Positions 36,085 through 44,090 of a stretch of DNA of 64,000 bases are shown one piece after another; the stretch's first letter is position 1; every line of letters starts with the position of its first letter. This DNA comes from Drouetiella hepatica Uher 2000/2452 (GTDB lineage: Bacteria; Cyanobacteriota; Cyanobacteriia; Elainellales; Elainellaceae). The position numbers and the translations under genes were made by a program. The notes below the pieces were generated by a model. The model worked only from the letters and a program-made list of their open reading frames with translations, searched no databases and was not told the origin of the DNA. Where the stretch lies: NCBI GenBank assembly GCA_019359505.1, contig JAHHHD010000010.1, positions 1 to 64,000 of the forward strand, written 5' to 3'.

Positions 36085-36978
36085 ATGCGAACCAACGTTG
36101 CCCCAGATTCTGAAACTTCTCCGCTTGCCGCTATCTTGCCCAGCACGCCTCTTCTTTCTAGTGCCCAGGTGGGTTGGCGGGGCATTACCTTGGAGTATTT
36201 CCGCTATCCGCCCTACGAAACGCCAGAGTATTCTTATCCAGAACATAAAATTGCCATCCACACGCAGGTTCCTCAAAACTTGCAGGTCGAGCGGCGACTA
36301 GATGGGCGGTTTCAGCGTGAACAAGTGACTGAGGAGCAAGTAATTGTCGTTCCAGCGACTGTGAGCCATCGGGTGCAGTGGGATCAAACGTCAGAATTTC
36401 TCATCCTGAGCCTCAGCCCTGATTTATTGAGCCGAGCTGCCTACGAAGCGATCGCCCCTGATCGCGTTGATTTGGTGCCCTGCTTACCCAAGCCTGATCC
36501 GCTGATTCAGCAGATCGGCTTGGCGCTCAAGGAAGAGCTAGTGAATGGGGAAGGCGATCGGCTGTATGTTGATTCCCTCGTGAATTGTCTGGCTATGCAT
36601 TTGCTCAAAAAATACTCGGCTAGCCCAGCCAGCCTGCGTCCCTTTCAGGGAGGACTGTCTCAGCAAAAGCTACAGCAGATCACAGCCTATATTGACGCTC
36701 ATTTAGAACAAGCTCTGACGTTGGCGCACCTTGCCGCCCTAGTGGAGATGAGTGCTTGCTATTTTGCCTGGGTGTTTAAACAATCGATCGGAGTTGCACC
36801 CCATCAATATATTGTTCAGCGGCGATTGGCACGGGCACAGCAGCTTCTCAAAAACTCTGATTGGATGATTGCCGAGATTGCCATTCAATGCGGCTTTTCG
36901 AGCCAGAGCCACCTGACCCGGCTATTTCGTCAGCACTTAGGCACCACCCCAAAAGCCTATCGAACGATGGTTGAGTGA
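36085..36978 (+). CDS. AraC-family transcriptional regulator
   Basis: The 297-residue DNA-binding protein has an N-terminal cupin-like sensing region (about 20-180). A C-terminal pair of helix-turn-helix motifs spans about 200-297: LTLAHLAALVEMSACYFAW and IAEIAIQCGFSSQSHLTRLF. I prefer the ATG at 36085 over the TTG at 36049, since relatives rarely carry the Cys-rich extension. The NHL/SMP-30 gene 115 bases downstream is a likely target or partner. Confidence 0.85.
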   Translation: MRTNVAPDSETSPLAAILPSTPLLSSAQVGWRGITLEYFRYPPYETPEYSYPEHKIAIHTQVPQNLQVERRLDGRFQREQVTEEQVIVVPATVSHRVQWDQTSEFLILSLSPDLLSRAAYEAIAPDRVDLVPCLPKPDPLIQQIGLALKEELVNGEGDRLYVDSLVNCLAMHLLKKYSASPASLRPFQGGLSQQKLQQITAYIDAHLEQALTLAHLAALVEMSACYFAWVFKQSIGVAPHQYIVQRRLARAQQLLKNSDWMIAEIAIQCGFSSQSHLTRLFRQHLGTTPKAYRTMVE

Positions 36979-37093
36979 TCTGCAATCAAAAGATTGGGCA
37001 AAAATTTCAAAAGATTGGGCAAGACGGCAACTGCTGCTATCTGATAGGCTGCTGCTAATCAATTTGATGACGTGTATCCAAAAAAGGATTTGA

Positions 37094-38032
37094 ATGGCTG
37101 CCTCATCCGAGCTACCCCCCATCTTTGCGGCAACCCCTGTTGCTCTTGCGCCCGCCCGCCAAATTGCTGAGTTTCCAGTCAATACTTTTCTAGAAAGCAT
37201 CGCCATCAGCCCTGACAATACGCTGTTCATCACCAGCCACTTAGACGGCAAGGTGCTGAGAATAGGAAAAGAGGGGAAAGTAACTACCTATGCAACGATC
37301 GCAGGCAGAGCCGCAGGACTTGCATTTGCGGCAGACGGCAGTTTGCTCCTGAGCGCCTGGAATGCTGAGAATGTCCCTACTGTATTTACCATTTCGCCGC
37401 AGGGAGAAGCAGCGGTACTGGTCAGTATGCCAGATGCTATTTTCCTGAATGGGCTAACGCCTCTAGGGGTCGATCGCTATCTGATTGCAGACTCCTATCG
37501 AGGCGCGATTTGGGAACTGAATGCGGCTGAGAAAACCGTCAAAATCTGGCTAGAACATGACTGCCTTGCTCGTAGCTCTCTCGATCAAGAGTTTCCGGCA
37601 GTCAATGGACTCAAGATCTATGGCAATGCGCTGTATACGTCTAACACCGCAAAAATGCAGATTGTTAAAATCTTGATTCAGCCGGATGGTCAGCCGGGAG
37701 AACCAGAGATTTTTCTCCAACCCGTCAACCTGGATGACTTCGCTTTTGACCAGGATGGCAATCTTTACGGCACCACCCATATCTACAACAGCGTGGTCAA
37801 AATCTCCCCCAATGGCAGCATCACTACCATTGCCCAGGCGGAACAGGGCATGACGGGAAGTACGGCTCTTGCCTTCGGACAAGGCGAAGGCGATCGCACC
37901 GGAATTTATGTCGTCACCAATGGCGGCATGTCGTTTCCGCCGCCGACGGGGATTGAGCCTGCAAAGGTGGTGCGATTGGAAGTCGGAATTGCCGGATATC
38001 CATTGATTGATAGCAACCGCCAAAGCGGTTAG
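37094..38032 (+). CDS. SMP-30/NHL-type beta-propeller protein
   Basis: The 312-residue protein shows repeated beta-propeller blades of the form SPDNTLFITSHLDGKVLRI and DQDGNLYGTTHIYNSVVKI, as in SMP-30 lactonases and strictosidine-synthase-like proteins. No signal peptide is evident. The ATG has AAAGGA 5 bases upstream. It may hydrolyse a lactone or ester, but the catalytic metal ligands were not confirmed. Its last six residues (SNRQSG) and stop codon are supplied by the composite repeat inserted at 38010. Confidence 0.78.
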   Translation: MAASSELPPIFAATPVALAPARQIAEFPVNTFLESIAISPDNTLFITSHLDGKVLRIGKEGKVTTYATIAGRAAGLAFAADGSLLLSAWNAENVPTVFTISPQGEAAVLVSMPDAIFLNGLTPLGVDRYLIADSYRGAIWELNAAEKTVKIWLEHDCLARSSLDQEFPAVNGLKIYGNALYTSNTAKMQIVKILIQPDGQPGEPEIFLQPVNLDDFAFDQDGNLYGTTHIYNSVVKISPNGSITTIAQAEQGMTGSTALAFGQGEGDRTGIYVVTNGGMSFPPPTGIEPAKVVRLEVGIAGYPLIDSNRQSG

Positions 38033-38099
38033 GACGGGGACATTTAGGGTGGGGCAGCGCCCCACCCTAAATGTCCTGAGCAAACTGGCGACGGCCATA
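38010..38099 (+). repeat. composite intergenic repeat, copy 4 (forward, overlaps a gene end)
   Basis: This full-length copy runs from ATAGCAACCGCC through the hairpin GGGTGGGGCAGCGCCCCACCC to GGCGACGGCCATA. Its first 23 bases are the 3' end of the propeller gene, including the TAG stop. Confidence 0.88.
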
Positions 38100-38134
38100 A
38101 CCGATTTGAATAAATTAACTTGAACGAACCCCCC

Positions 38135-38710
38135 ATGAGTTCTCCAGAGAATTTGAGCGATGATCCTCCCGCGACGGTGGACATTCTTCAGCGAGTCAAG
38201 CCGGGTTGCGAAGCGGAATTTGAGAGCGTTTTGACCGATCTGATTGAAGCAGCAAAAATGTTTGAAGGGCATCTAGGAGTCAATGTCTTTCGCCCCGGCG
38301 ATCGCGCCCATCCAGAATATCGGATTGTTTTCAAATTCGATCGCATCAGCAATCTCAAGCGTTGGGAAACCTCTGCCGTTCGGCAAAAACTGCTCGATCG
38401 CGCCAATCGTCTCACCGCTAACCCAGGTCAAACCTCAATTTTGACTGGGCTGGAAACTTGGTTTACCCTGCCTCAGCAGCCCGGTCTAGCACCGCCGCCT
38501 CGCTACAAAATGGTGCTGCTCACAGGGACAACCATCTATGTATTGATCAATCTCATAAATACCTTGGTGCTGCCACTGCTGGCTCCGTTGCCGCCGCTAC
38601 TACGCACGCTGGTTGTGACGTTTCTCATGGTCGCCATCATGACCTACGGGATAATGCCCCGGCTGACCAAGCTGTTTGCAGGATGGCTTTATCCTCAGTC
38701 TAGGCACTAA
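38135..38710 (+). CDS. antibiotic-biosynthesis-monooxygenase-like domain with two membrane helices
   Basis: The 191-residue protein (ATG at 38135; a TTG at 38120 is possible) has an ABM-type ferredoxin-like domain at about 15-110. Two or more hydrophobic helices follow at about 125-180. ABM domains oxidise polyketide-like aromatics or degrade heme in some families; fused to a membrane tail it may simply bind a lipophilic ligand. It follows copy 4 of the composite repeat and precedes copy 5. Confidence 0.7.
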   Translation: MSSPENLSDDPPATVDILQRVKPGCEAEFESVLTDLIEAAKMFEGHLGVNVFRPGDRAHPEYRIVFKFDRISNLKRWETSAVRQKLLDRANRLTANPGQTSILTGLETWFTLPQQPGLAPPPRYKMVLLTGTTIYVLINLINTLVLPLLAPLPPLLRTLVVTFLMVAIMTYGIMPRLTKLFAGWLYPQSRH

Positions 38711-38717
38711 ATTCAGG

Positions 38718-38798
38718 TATAGCTGTCGCCAGTTTGCTTAGGACATTTTGCGCCCTGCCCAAAATGTCCTCGGCCTAACCGCCTTGGCGGTTGCTATA
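38718..38798 (-). repeat. composite intergenic repeat, copy 5 (reverse)
   Basis: It runs from TATAGCTGTCGCC to CCGCCTTGGCGGTTGCTATA with a degenerate central hairpin. Both ends are intact, so the terminal inverted repeat TATAGCnnnCGCC is clearly seen. Confidence 0.85.
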
Positions 38799-38926
38799 TC
38801 TGTTAGAGGAATACACAGAACAGGAATCAGGATTCATGGTAGAACCGAGGGGAATTGCTTAAGATTGGCATAACTTGTCTGCCTTGTCTGCCCTGAATCT
38901 TGCTCTGAATCTGACTAACCTGCACT

Positions 38927-40114
38927 ATGACTCATCAATCTTCGCTTTCATCGCCTCAACACAACGGGATGCGTTCACACTCATTTGCTATGCCTCCCCT
39001 TGACGAAGATGAAGAGGAGTCTTACGTAGACTATTTTCATGACGCGCCAGGGACAATGCCGGGAACCTTGGCGATCGAATCTAATGCGCCTCACCCCGTG
39101 ATTTTTCTGATCGACTACTGCGACGACAATGCCATCCGCATCAAAATTGACCAGCCTGAAGACTGTGCGCCACATTTGGATACAGAGTCGGTGTCTTGGG
39201 TGGATGTGCAGGGCTTGGGTAGTGAGGACGTGTTGCTGCGGTTGGGCAAAGTGTTTGATCTGCATCCACTGATGCTAGAAGATGTAGTCAACGTACCCCA
39301 GCGCCCCAAGGTGGAAGAATATCCCGATCAGCTTTTGCTCATTGTGCGGATGGCGACCCTGAAAGAAGACGGCAGGAGTTTCACCAGCGAACAGGTCAGC
39401 TTTATTTTAGGTAAAAATCATCTGCTGACCGTGCAGGAAGAGCCAGAGTATGACTGTTTTGGGCCTGTGCGCGATCGCATTCGCACCAATCGCGGCGTCA
39501 TCCGCTGCCAAAAGGTTGATTACCTCGCCTATGCGCTAATTGATGCCCTGATTGATGGGTTCTTTCCAGTGCTGGAAGCCTATGGCGAAATTATTGAAGA
39601 CTTGGAAGAGGAGGTCGTCAGGAATCCCAATCGCCAGACGCTACAGAAAATTCATGCCTTGAAACGAGAGCTGTTGGACTTGCGACGGGCGGTTTGGCCG
39701 CAGCGAGATGCCATTAATTCTCTGATTCGGGACGGCAACCCGCTGATTAGCCCAGAGGTGCGGATCTACCTGCGAGATTGCTATGACCACATTGTGCAGG
39801 TGCTAGACATGATCGAAACCTACCGAGAGCTGGCTTCTAGCTTAATGGATATCTATGTCTCCTCGGTGGGTAACAAAATGAATGAAGTTATGAAGGTGCT
39901 GACGATCATTTCCACCATCTTTATTCCGCTAACTTTTATTGCTGGGGTGTACGGCATGAATTTTGATACCGACCAGCCAGGAAATATGCCAGAGCTAGGA
40001 CAGCCCTACGCTTACGTCATCTGTTGGATAGTGATGATTGCGATCGCTGCTGGACTCATCTTTTTCTTTCAGCGGCGCGGCTGGTTCGACAATTTTTCGG
40101 GCATCAAGAATTAA
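38927..40114 (+). CDS. corA: CorA-type Mg2+/Co2+ channel
   Basis: The 395-residue protein has a large cytoplasmic N-terminal domain and two C-terminal membrane helices. The family's YGMNF motif lies at the end of the first helix, followed by the MPEL periplasmic loop. The N terminus (about 1-70) is an acidic extension (EDEEESYVDYFHD). It forms pentameric channels in characterised members. The gene is single. Confidence 0.93.
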   Translation: MTHQSSLSSPQHNGMRSHSFAMPPLDEDEEESYVDYFHDAPGTMPGTLAIESNAPHPVIFLIDYCDDNAIRIKIDQPEDCAPHLDTESVSWVDVQGLGSEDVLLRLGKVFDLHPLMLEDVVNVPQRPKVEEYPDQLLLIVRMATLKEDGRSFTSEQVSFILGKNHLLTVQEEPEYDCFGPVRDRIRTNRGVIRCQKVDYLAYALIDALIDGFFPVLEAYGEIIEDLEEEVVRNPNRQTLQKIHALKRELLDLRRAVWPQRDAINSLIRDGNPLISPEVRIYLRDCYDHIVQVLDMIETYRELASSLMDIYVSSVGNKMNEVMKVLTIISTIFIPLTFIAGVYGMNFDTDQPGNMPELGQPYAYVICWIVMIAIAAGLIFFFQRRGWFDNFSGIKN

Positions 40115-40133
40115 TGGCGTGGCTGATTTTAGG

Positions 40134-40190
40134 TATGAGTTTTTTTTGAAAGGGGCACTCCGCGACCTTATTCAAAAAAAATTATACTCA
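40134..40190. repeat. long A/T-flanked hairpin (CTCCGCG family, copy 4)
   Basis: TTTTTTTTGAA and TTCAAAAAAAA flank a degenerate GC stem with an ACTCCGC loop, and GAGT/ACTC pairs lie outside. It lies 20 bases after the corA stop and probably acts as its terminator. Confidence 0.7.
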
Positions 40191-40279
40191 GGCTAAGCAA
40201 TGCCGGATTAATTTCTAGCTTCTGGACTGTAGCCGCTGAATGATAGGATTTCTACGATCGCCCAACCTGCGTAAAACCC

Positions 40280-40792
40280 ATGGATTTGAAGTCTCTGATT
40301 CGGGACGTTCCCGATTTTCCCAAGCCCGGTATTGTGTTCAAGGACATCACGACTCTTCTGGATAATCCAGAGGGTTTGCGCTACACCATTGACGCTTTGG
40401 CTGAAAAATGTGCTCCGCTGGCGATCGACTACATTATTGGCATTGAATCGCGCGGCTTCATTTTTGGGATGCCGCTAGCCTACAAAATGGGGCTGGGCTT
40501 TGTACCCATACGCAAGCCGGGTAAGCTACCTGCCGCCGTTTATTCGGCTGAGTATGCGTTGGAATATGGAACCGATCGCGTCGAGATGCACCAAGATGCC
40601 ATGCGCCCCGGCAGTCGCGCTTTGATCGTGGATGACCTAATTGCGACAGGTGGAACGGCGGCAGCAGCAGCAAAGCTTGTTAAACAGGCGGGCTGTGAGA
40701 TTGCTGGATTTGCCTTCATTATTGAGCTGCTGTTTCTAGAGGGTCGTAATAATTTGCCTGACGCGCCAATTATTACCATGCTAGATTACTAG
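40280..40792 (+). CDS. apt: adenine phosphoribosyltransferase
   Basis: The purine-salvage enzyme turns adenine and PRPP into AMP. The PRPP-binding motif [13 protein letters not shown] is near 115-128, and the N-terminal [17 protein letters not shown] block is diagnostic. The length of 170 fits. It is a single gene. Confidence 0.96.
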   Translation: MDLKSLIRDVPDFPKPGIVFKDITTLLDNPEGLRYTIDALAEKCAPLAIDYIIGIESRGFIFGMPLAYKMGLGFVPIRKPGKLPAAVYSAEYALEYGTDRVEMHQDAMRPGSRALIVDDLIATGGTAAAAAKLVKQAGCEIAGFAFIIELLFLEGRNNLPDAPIITMLDY

Positions 40793-40927
40793 CTCGTTGG
40801 GCTGACTAGAGAGATTCAAGTTGATCAGACAAGCTTTGTGGGGGCAATCTTGTAGGTTGACCTCCAAACGCTCTGGGCAAGTATGCTAATTTTTATGAAG
40901 ATCCTTGGCGATCGCCACCCTAACCAA

Positions 40928-41018
40928 AGCGGTTGCCAGTTTGCTTAGGGCATTTGGGGTGGGGCGCTTCACGCCCCACCCCAAATGCCCCTCTTCTAAC
41001 CGCTTTGGCGGCTGTCAT
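40928..41018 (-). repeat. composite intergenic repeat, copy 6 (reverse)
   Basis: AGCGGTTGCCAGTTTGC is followed by a strong hairpin (GGGTGGGGCGCTTCACGCCCC) and CCGCTTTGGCGGCTGTCATA. The ends are more divergent than in copy 5. It lies between apt and the DUF4079 gene. Confidence 0.8.
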
Positions 41019-41068
41019 AATCAGGTCGAAATACACAGGTCGAAATATTATTAGCAGGTTAGAACACT

Positions 41069-41539
41069 ATGAGCTTTGAGATTCCAGAATCAGTTAAAGT
41101 TTGGAGTCAGTTTTTCCATCCCGTTCTTATGTGGGTGCTGCTGGCGCTGACGCTCTACTCAGCCTATCTTGGCGTTCAGTGGCGACGTGCCCGCAATGCT
41201 GAAGGAGACGCTAAAAAAGAGCTGCTCAAGGGCAAATTCAATACACGCCACTATCAAATGGGTTCGATCTTGCTAGCGCTGATGATACTAGGCACGATCG
41301 GCGGTATGGGAGTCACGTACCTCAACAACGGCAAGCTGTTTGTTGGCTCACACCTTCTGGCAGGATTAGGCATGGCGGGATTAATTGCCACTTCGGCATC
41401 GCTATCGCCCTATATGCAGAAAGGCAATGAATGGGCGCGTTCTGCTCACATCGCTCTGAATACAATTTTGACCGGAATATTTTTCTGGCAGGCTGTGACT
41501 GGCGTACAGATTGTGCAGCGCATTATCAGCAAGATGTAG
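41069..41539 (+). CDS. DUF4079 membrane protein
   Basis: The 156-residue protein has four hydrophobic helices (about 17-35, 60-80, 90-108 and 130-150). It belongs to a family found in cyanobacteria and chloroplasts. A conserved RHYQMGSILLALMI segment and paired histidines resemble heme-binding cytochrome b561-like folds, but no function is established. Confidence 0.82.
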   Translation: MSFEIPESVKVWSQFFHPVLMWVLLALTLYSAYLGVQWRRARNAEGDAKKELLKGKFNTRHYQMGSILLALMILGTIGGMGVTYLNNGKLFVGSHLLAGLGMAGLIATSASLSPYMQKGNEWARSAHIALNTILTGIFFWQAVTGVQIVQRIISKM

Positions 41540-41626
41540 AGAGTCTGAGCTACTCATGGGATGGACATCCTGATTTATCCCATGAACAACAATTTTCAAG
41601 GTTTAGCGGCCTTGCTGTGCAGACTA

Positions 41627-41714
41627 AAGCTGTCGCCAGTTTGGGAAATTTTGGGTGGGGCACTGCGCTCTCCACCCAAAATTTCCCTCTTCTAACCGCC
41701 TTGGCGGTTGCCAT
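41627..41714 (-). repeat. composite intergenic repeat, copy 7 (reverse)
   Basis: AAGCTGTCGCCAGTTTG, a hairpin of TTTTGGGTGGGG and CCACCCAAAA around a CACTGCGCTCT loop, and CCGCCTTGGCGGTTGCCAT are present. The stem core differs from other copies by paired changes (AAATTTTGGG/CCCAAAATTT), so the fold is conserved. Confidence 0.82.
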
Positions 41715-41749
41715 GAATCAGTATTTTTAGAGTGCTGATGAACGATCGT

Positions 41750-42964
41750 TCAGCTTTTGGTAGAGCCATAGATGCGTCCGCGCCATTGAGTCGGCGTGCG
41801 GAGAGCAGACAGGAATATGCGATAGGCGGCAAGAGGATCGGCTAAAGGCGACAGCCAGAAGCTCCAGGATGCTCTCGCCTGACTAAAGTCATAGGAAGGC
41901 GCGATCGCCCACAGCAATCCCACCCGCATCGCTATCAGCCCCAGATTTAGCCCTAGTGCGCTCCAGGCTGTCAGCGAACCATAGCCCAGGACGATCGCTC
42001 CAGCCGTCCCAACGACAGCAATCATCGGCAACCCCTGCACGGCTGCTAAGAACGCCACATCCCCCCAGGTTTGCGCCGGGGAAGCCGCATCTTTAAGATC
42101 GAGCGATCGCCCCCACTCCCGCCAAGTCTCGGCGGCTCCTTCATACATCCGCACCCTTATCAACCGAGATCCATCCAAAAAGCCAACTTTTGCACCCAGT
42201 TTGGCAGCGTTGCGGGCGAGGGTGACATCATCACAAAAAGAGCTGCGGGCGCTCGTGTAGCCATCTAAGGTTTTGAGAAGCGATCGCCGACACAGGAAGC
42301 ACTGTCCGTTTGCCATGACGCGATCGGCTTCAGACTCGCTTCCTGCTGCCCCAAAACGATAGATCAAGGTGATCAGCAAAGCTGGCTGGAGCCAAAATTC
42401 TCCCAAATCTTTGAGAATAAACTGAGGAGCAAGCGAAACCAGATCGTATCCCTGTTGCTCAGCCACTTGGATCAAACTCGCCACCAGTCCGGGCTGCGGA
42501 TAGGTGTCTGCATCAATGCCCAAAATCCATTCGCTCCCAACTGAGCTGTGGAGGAATCCGGTATGCAGCGCCCAAGGGCGACCCACCCAGCCCGGAGGCA
42601 GCGGATCATCCGTGATTAGCCGCAGTCGGGGATCGCTTACCTGAGCAGCTTTCACCCGATCGATTGTGCCATCCTGCGATCGGCTGTCTACCACAATCAT
42701 CTCTCGCACTTCGTAACTCTGCCGACTCAGCCCTTCTAGACAAGGTGCAATCCGGTGGACTTCATTCAGAGTTGGCACCACAATACTGACCTGCCCTAAC
42801 AAATCAGGCGTTGCAGGCTGGAGAATAATCGGCGGAATGCGGCGAGGGGCTTGCAGCAATCGAGACAGCAGAATTGCCACTGCCGGGACTTGCACTAACA
42901 AAAGCAGAAGGGCGATCGCACCTATGACACCAGACAACGTACCGTAAAGCTCAGGAAATTGCAC
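41750..42964 (-). CDS. cruG: carotenoid glycosyltransferase CruG
   Basis: The 404-residue membrane GT2 enzyme has an N-terminal helix (about 8-35), VVPTLNE, DSRSQDGT and the metal-binding DAD motif, then C-terminal helices. In Synechococcus PCC 7002, CruG adds the sugar to the 2'-hydroxyl of myxol in myxoxanthophyll synthesis. The adjacent upstream gene is cruF, which makes the assignment much firmer. It starts with GTG at 42964, 6 bases after the cruF stop. Confidence 0.87.
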   Translation of the reverse strand: MQFPELYGTLSGVIGAIALLLLLVQVPAVAILLSRLLQAPRRIPPIILQPATPDLLGQVSIVVPTLNEVHRIAPCLEGLSRQSYEVREMIVVDSRSQDGTIDRVKAAQVSDPRLRLITDDPLPPGWVGRPWALHTGFLHSSVGSEWILGIDADTYPQPGLVASLIQVAEQQGYDLVSLAPQFILKDLGEFWLQPALLITLIYRFGAAGSESEADRVMANGQCFLCRRSLLKTLDGYTSARSSFCDDVTLARNAAKLGAKVGFLDGSRLIRVRMYEGAAETWREWGRSLDLKDAASPAQTWGDVAFLAAVQGLPMIAVVGTAGAIVLGYGSLTAWSALGLNLGLIAMRVGLLWAIAPSYDFSQARASWSFWLSPLADPLAAYRIFLSALRTPTQWRGRIYGSTKS

Positions 42965-42970
42965 AAAAAA

Positions 42971-43897
42971 TCACTTGCTAGGAACAGGAGCAACGTTCAA
43001 ACTGCCCACTTCATCAGAAGCCATCTCAGCCACGCCAGCGCTATCAAATTGAGGCATCTGACCTAACCGCCCCCATCTCCAGCACAAAACCGCCGGAAGC
43101 ACCCCTAGCAGCAGACCCAAGACAATGGGAATCCAGAACCCCGCCGCCATACTCATGACCATTGCAAAGGTGAAATTTCCCAGGTAAACCACAATGGGCA
43201 AGTTTAGGTCAGCAGCTTGCAGCACGGGCGATCGCTTGCCCCACAGCAGCACAGCCACCGTCATGAATACAATGCCTGTGCCCATCCAGCCCACAAAATT
43301 CTGATAGGGCATTCCAAAAAACGCCCCAGGATGGTGCCAGTACCAAAAAGGCATCGTCGTTTGGCTCATTGCGGGGTCAAGTACAAAGTCCCAGGAGGTG
43401 AGCAGCAGCGCCCCTAAACCGATCGCTCCCGCCTGCGCTAACCAGCCAAATTGAGGCAAACGGCGGCTCAGACCCGTCCGAGCCAGCAGATAAGCCGAAA
43501 GACCTAAATAAAACCAGGAGAGCGGGATTGTGAAAGGCACGAGTCCAGAGATTTTGTAGCCTAAGCCGCTTAGGTAGCTGTAATCCCCAAACGGAAAGCC
43601 TGTGCTGGTGCCCAAAAGTTCGCTGCTTAGGGAGATGCCGATCGCCGGAATCATGAACATTAGCCAGTTGCGTAGCCCCAGAGTCCGGTAAGCATAGAGG
43701 GCAACGGCGATCGTCCCTAACACAATGTAGGCAACGCCACCACCCGCCATACTCCAACGAAACATCATTTGTCCAGCCGGCAGCAGCGACAAAAACTCAG
43801 GGTGGGGTGCCACTAGCAAAATGCCAGCCAGCCCAAATGCCATTGATACCAGATGACCAATCAGGCAAAAACGCTCAACGTTCATCACTCGCCCCAT
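42971..43897 (-). CDS. cruF: carotenoid 1',2'-hydratase CruF
   Basis: The 308-residue integral membrane enzyme has about eight hydrophobic helices. It adds water across the 1',2' double bond of gamma-carotene-type carotenoids en route to myxol. The patterns SSELLGTSTGFPFGDYSY and SWDFVLDPAMS are characteristic. The ATG at 43897 is preceded by AGGAG at 6 bases; a GTG at 43900 is one codon earlier. It forms an operon with cruG. Confidence 0.9.
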   Translation of the reverse strand: MGRVMNVERFCLIGHLVSMAFGLAGILLVAPHPEFLSLLPAGQMMFRWSMAGGGVAYIVLGTIAVALYAYRTLGLRNWLMFMIPAIGISLSSELLGTSTGFPFGDYSYLSGLGYKISGLVPFTIPLSWFYLGLSAYLLARTGLSRRLPQFGWLAQAGAIGLGALLLTSWDFVLDPAMSQTTMPFWYWHHPGAFFGMPYQNFVGWMGTGIVFMTVAVLLWGKRSPVLQAADLNLPIVVYLGNFTFAMVMSMAAGFWIPIVLGLLLGVLPAVLCWRWGRLGQMPQFDSAGVAEMASDEVGSLNVAPVPSK

Positions 43898-43982
43898 CAC
43901 AGACTCCTAGACTCTAAAGACCTAATCTTAAAACTTGAATCTCTAAATCTTAAATATTTGAATTTAAGCGCTTGACCCGATC

Positions 43983-44000
43983 GCAATTTTGGTAAATTGC
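43983..44000 (-). promoter_or_regulatory. inverted repeat near a possible cruF promoter
   Basis: GCAATTT and AAATTGC flank TGGT. On the minus strand a TTGACA (44020-44015) lies upstream and a weak ATTTAC at 17 bases overlaps the repeat, so it could be an operator. Motif evidence only. Confidence 0.3.
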
Positions 44001-44090
44001 AAATCCCACGTCTCTGTCAAGATTACTGCAAAATTATAAGATTTGTAAATTCTAGAGACAACCTCAATTCTGGATATCACGGCTTGCGCT

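Noticed and set aside
37550-38272. 240-codon minus-strand frame spanning the propeller gene end and the ABM gene start
   Set aside because: It crosses a composite repeat and two real plus-strand genes; no motif.
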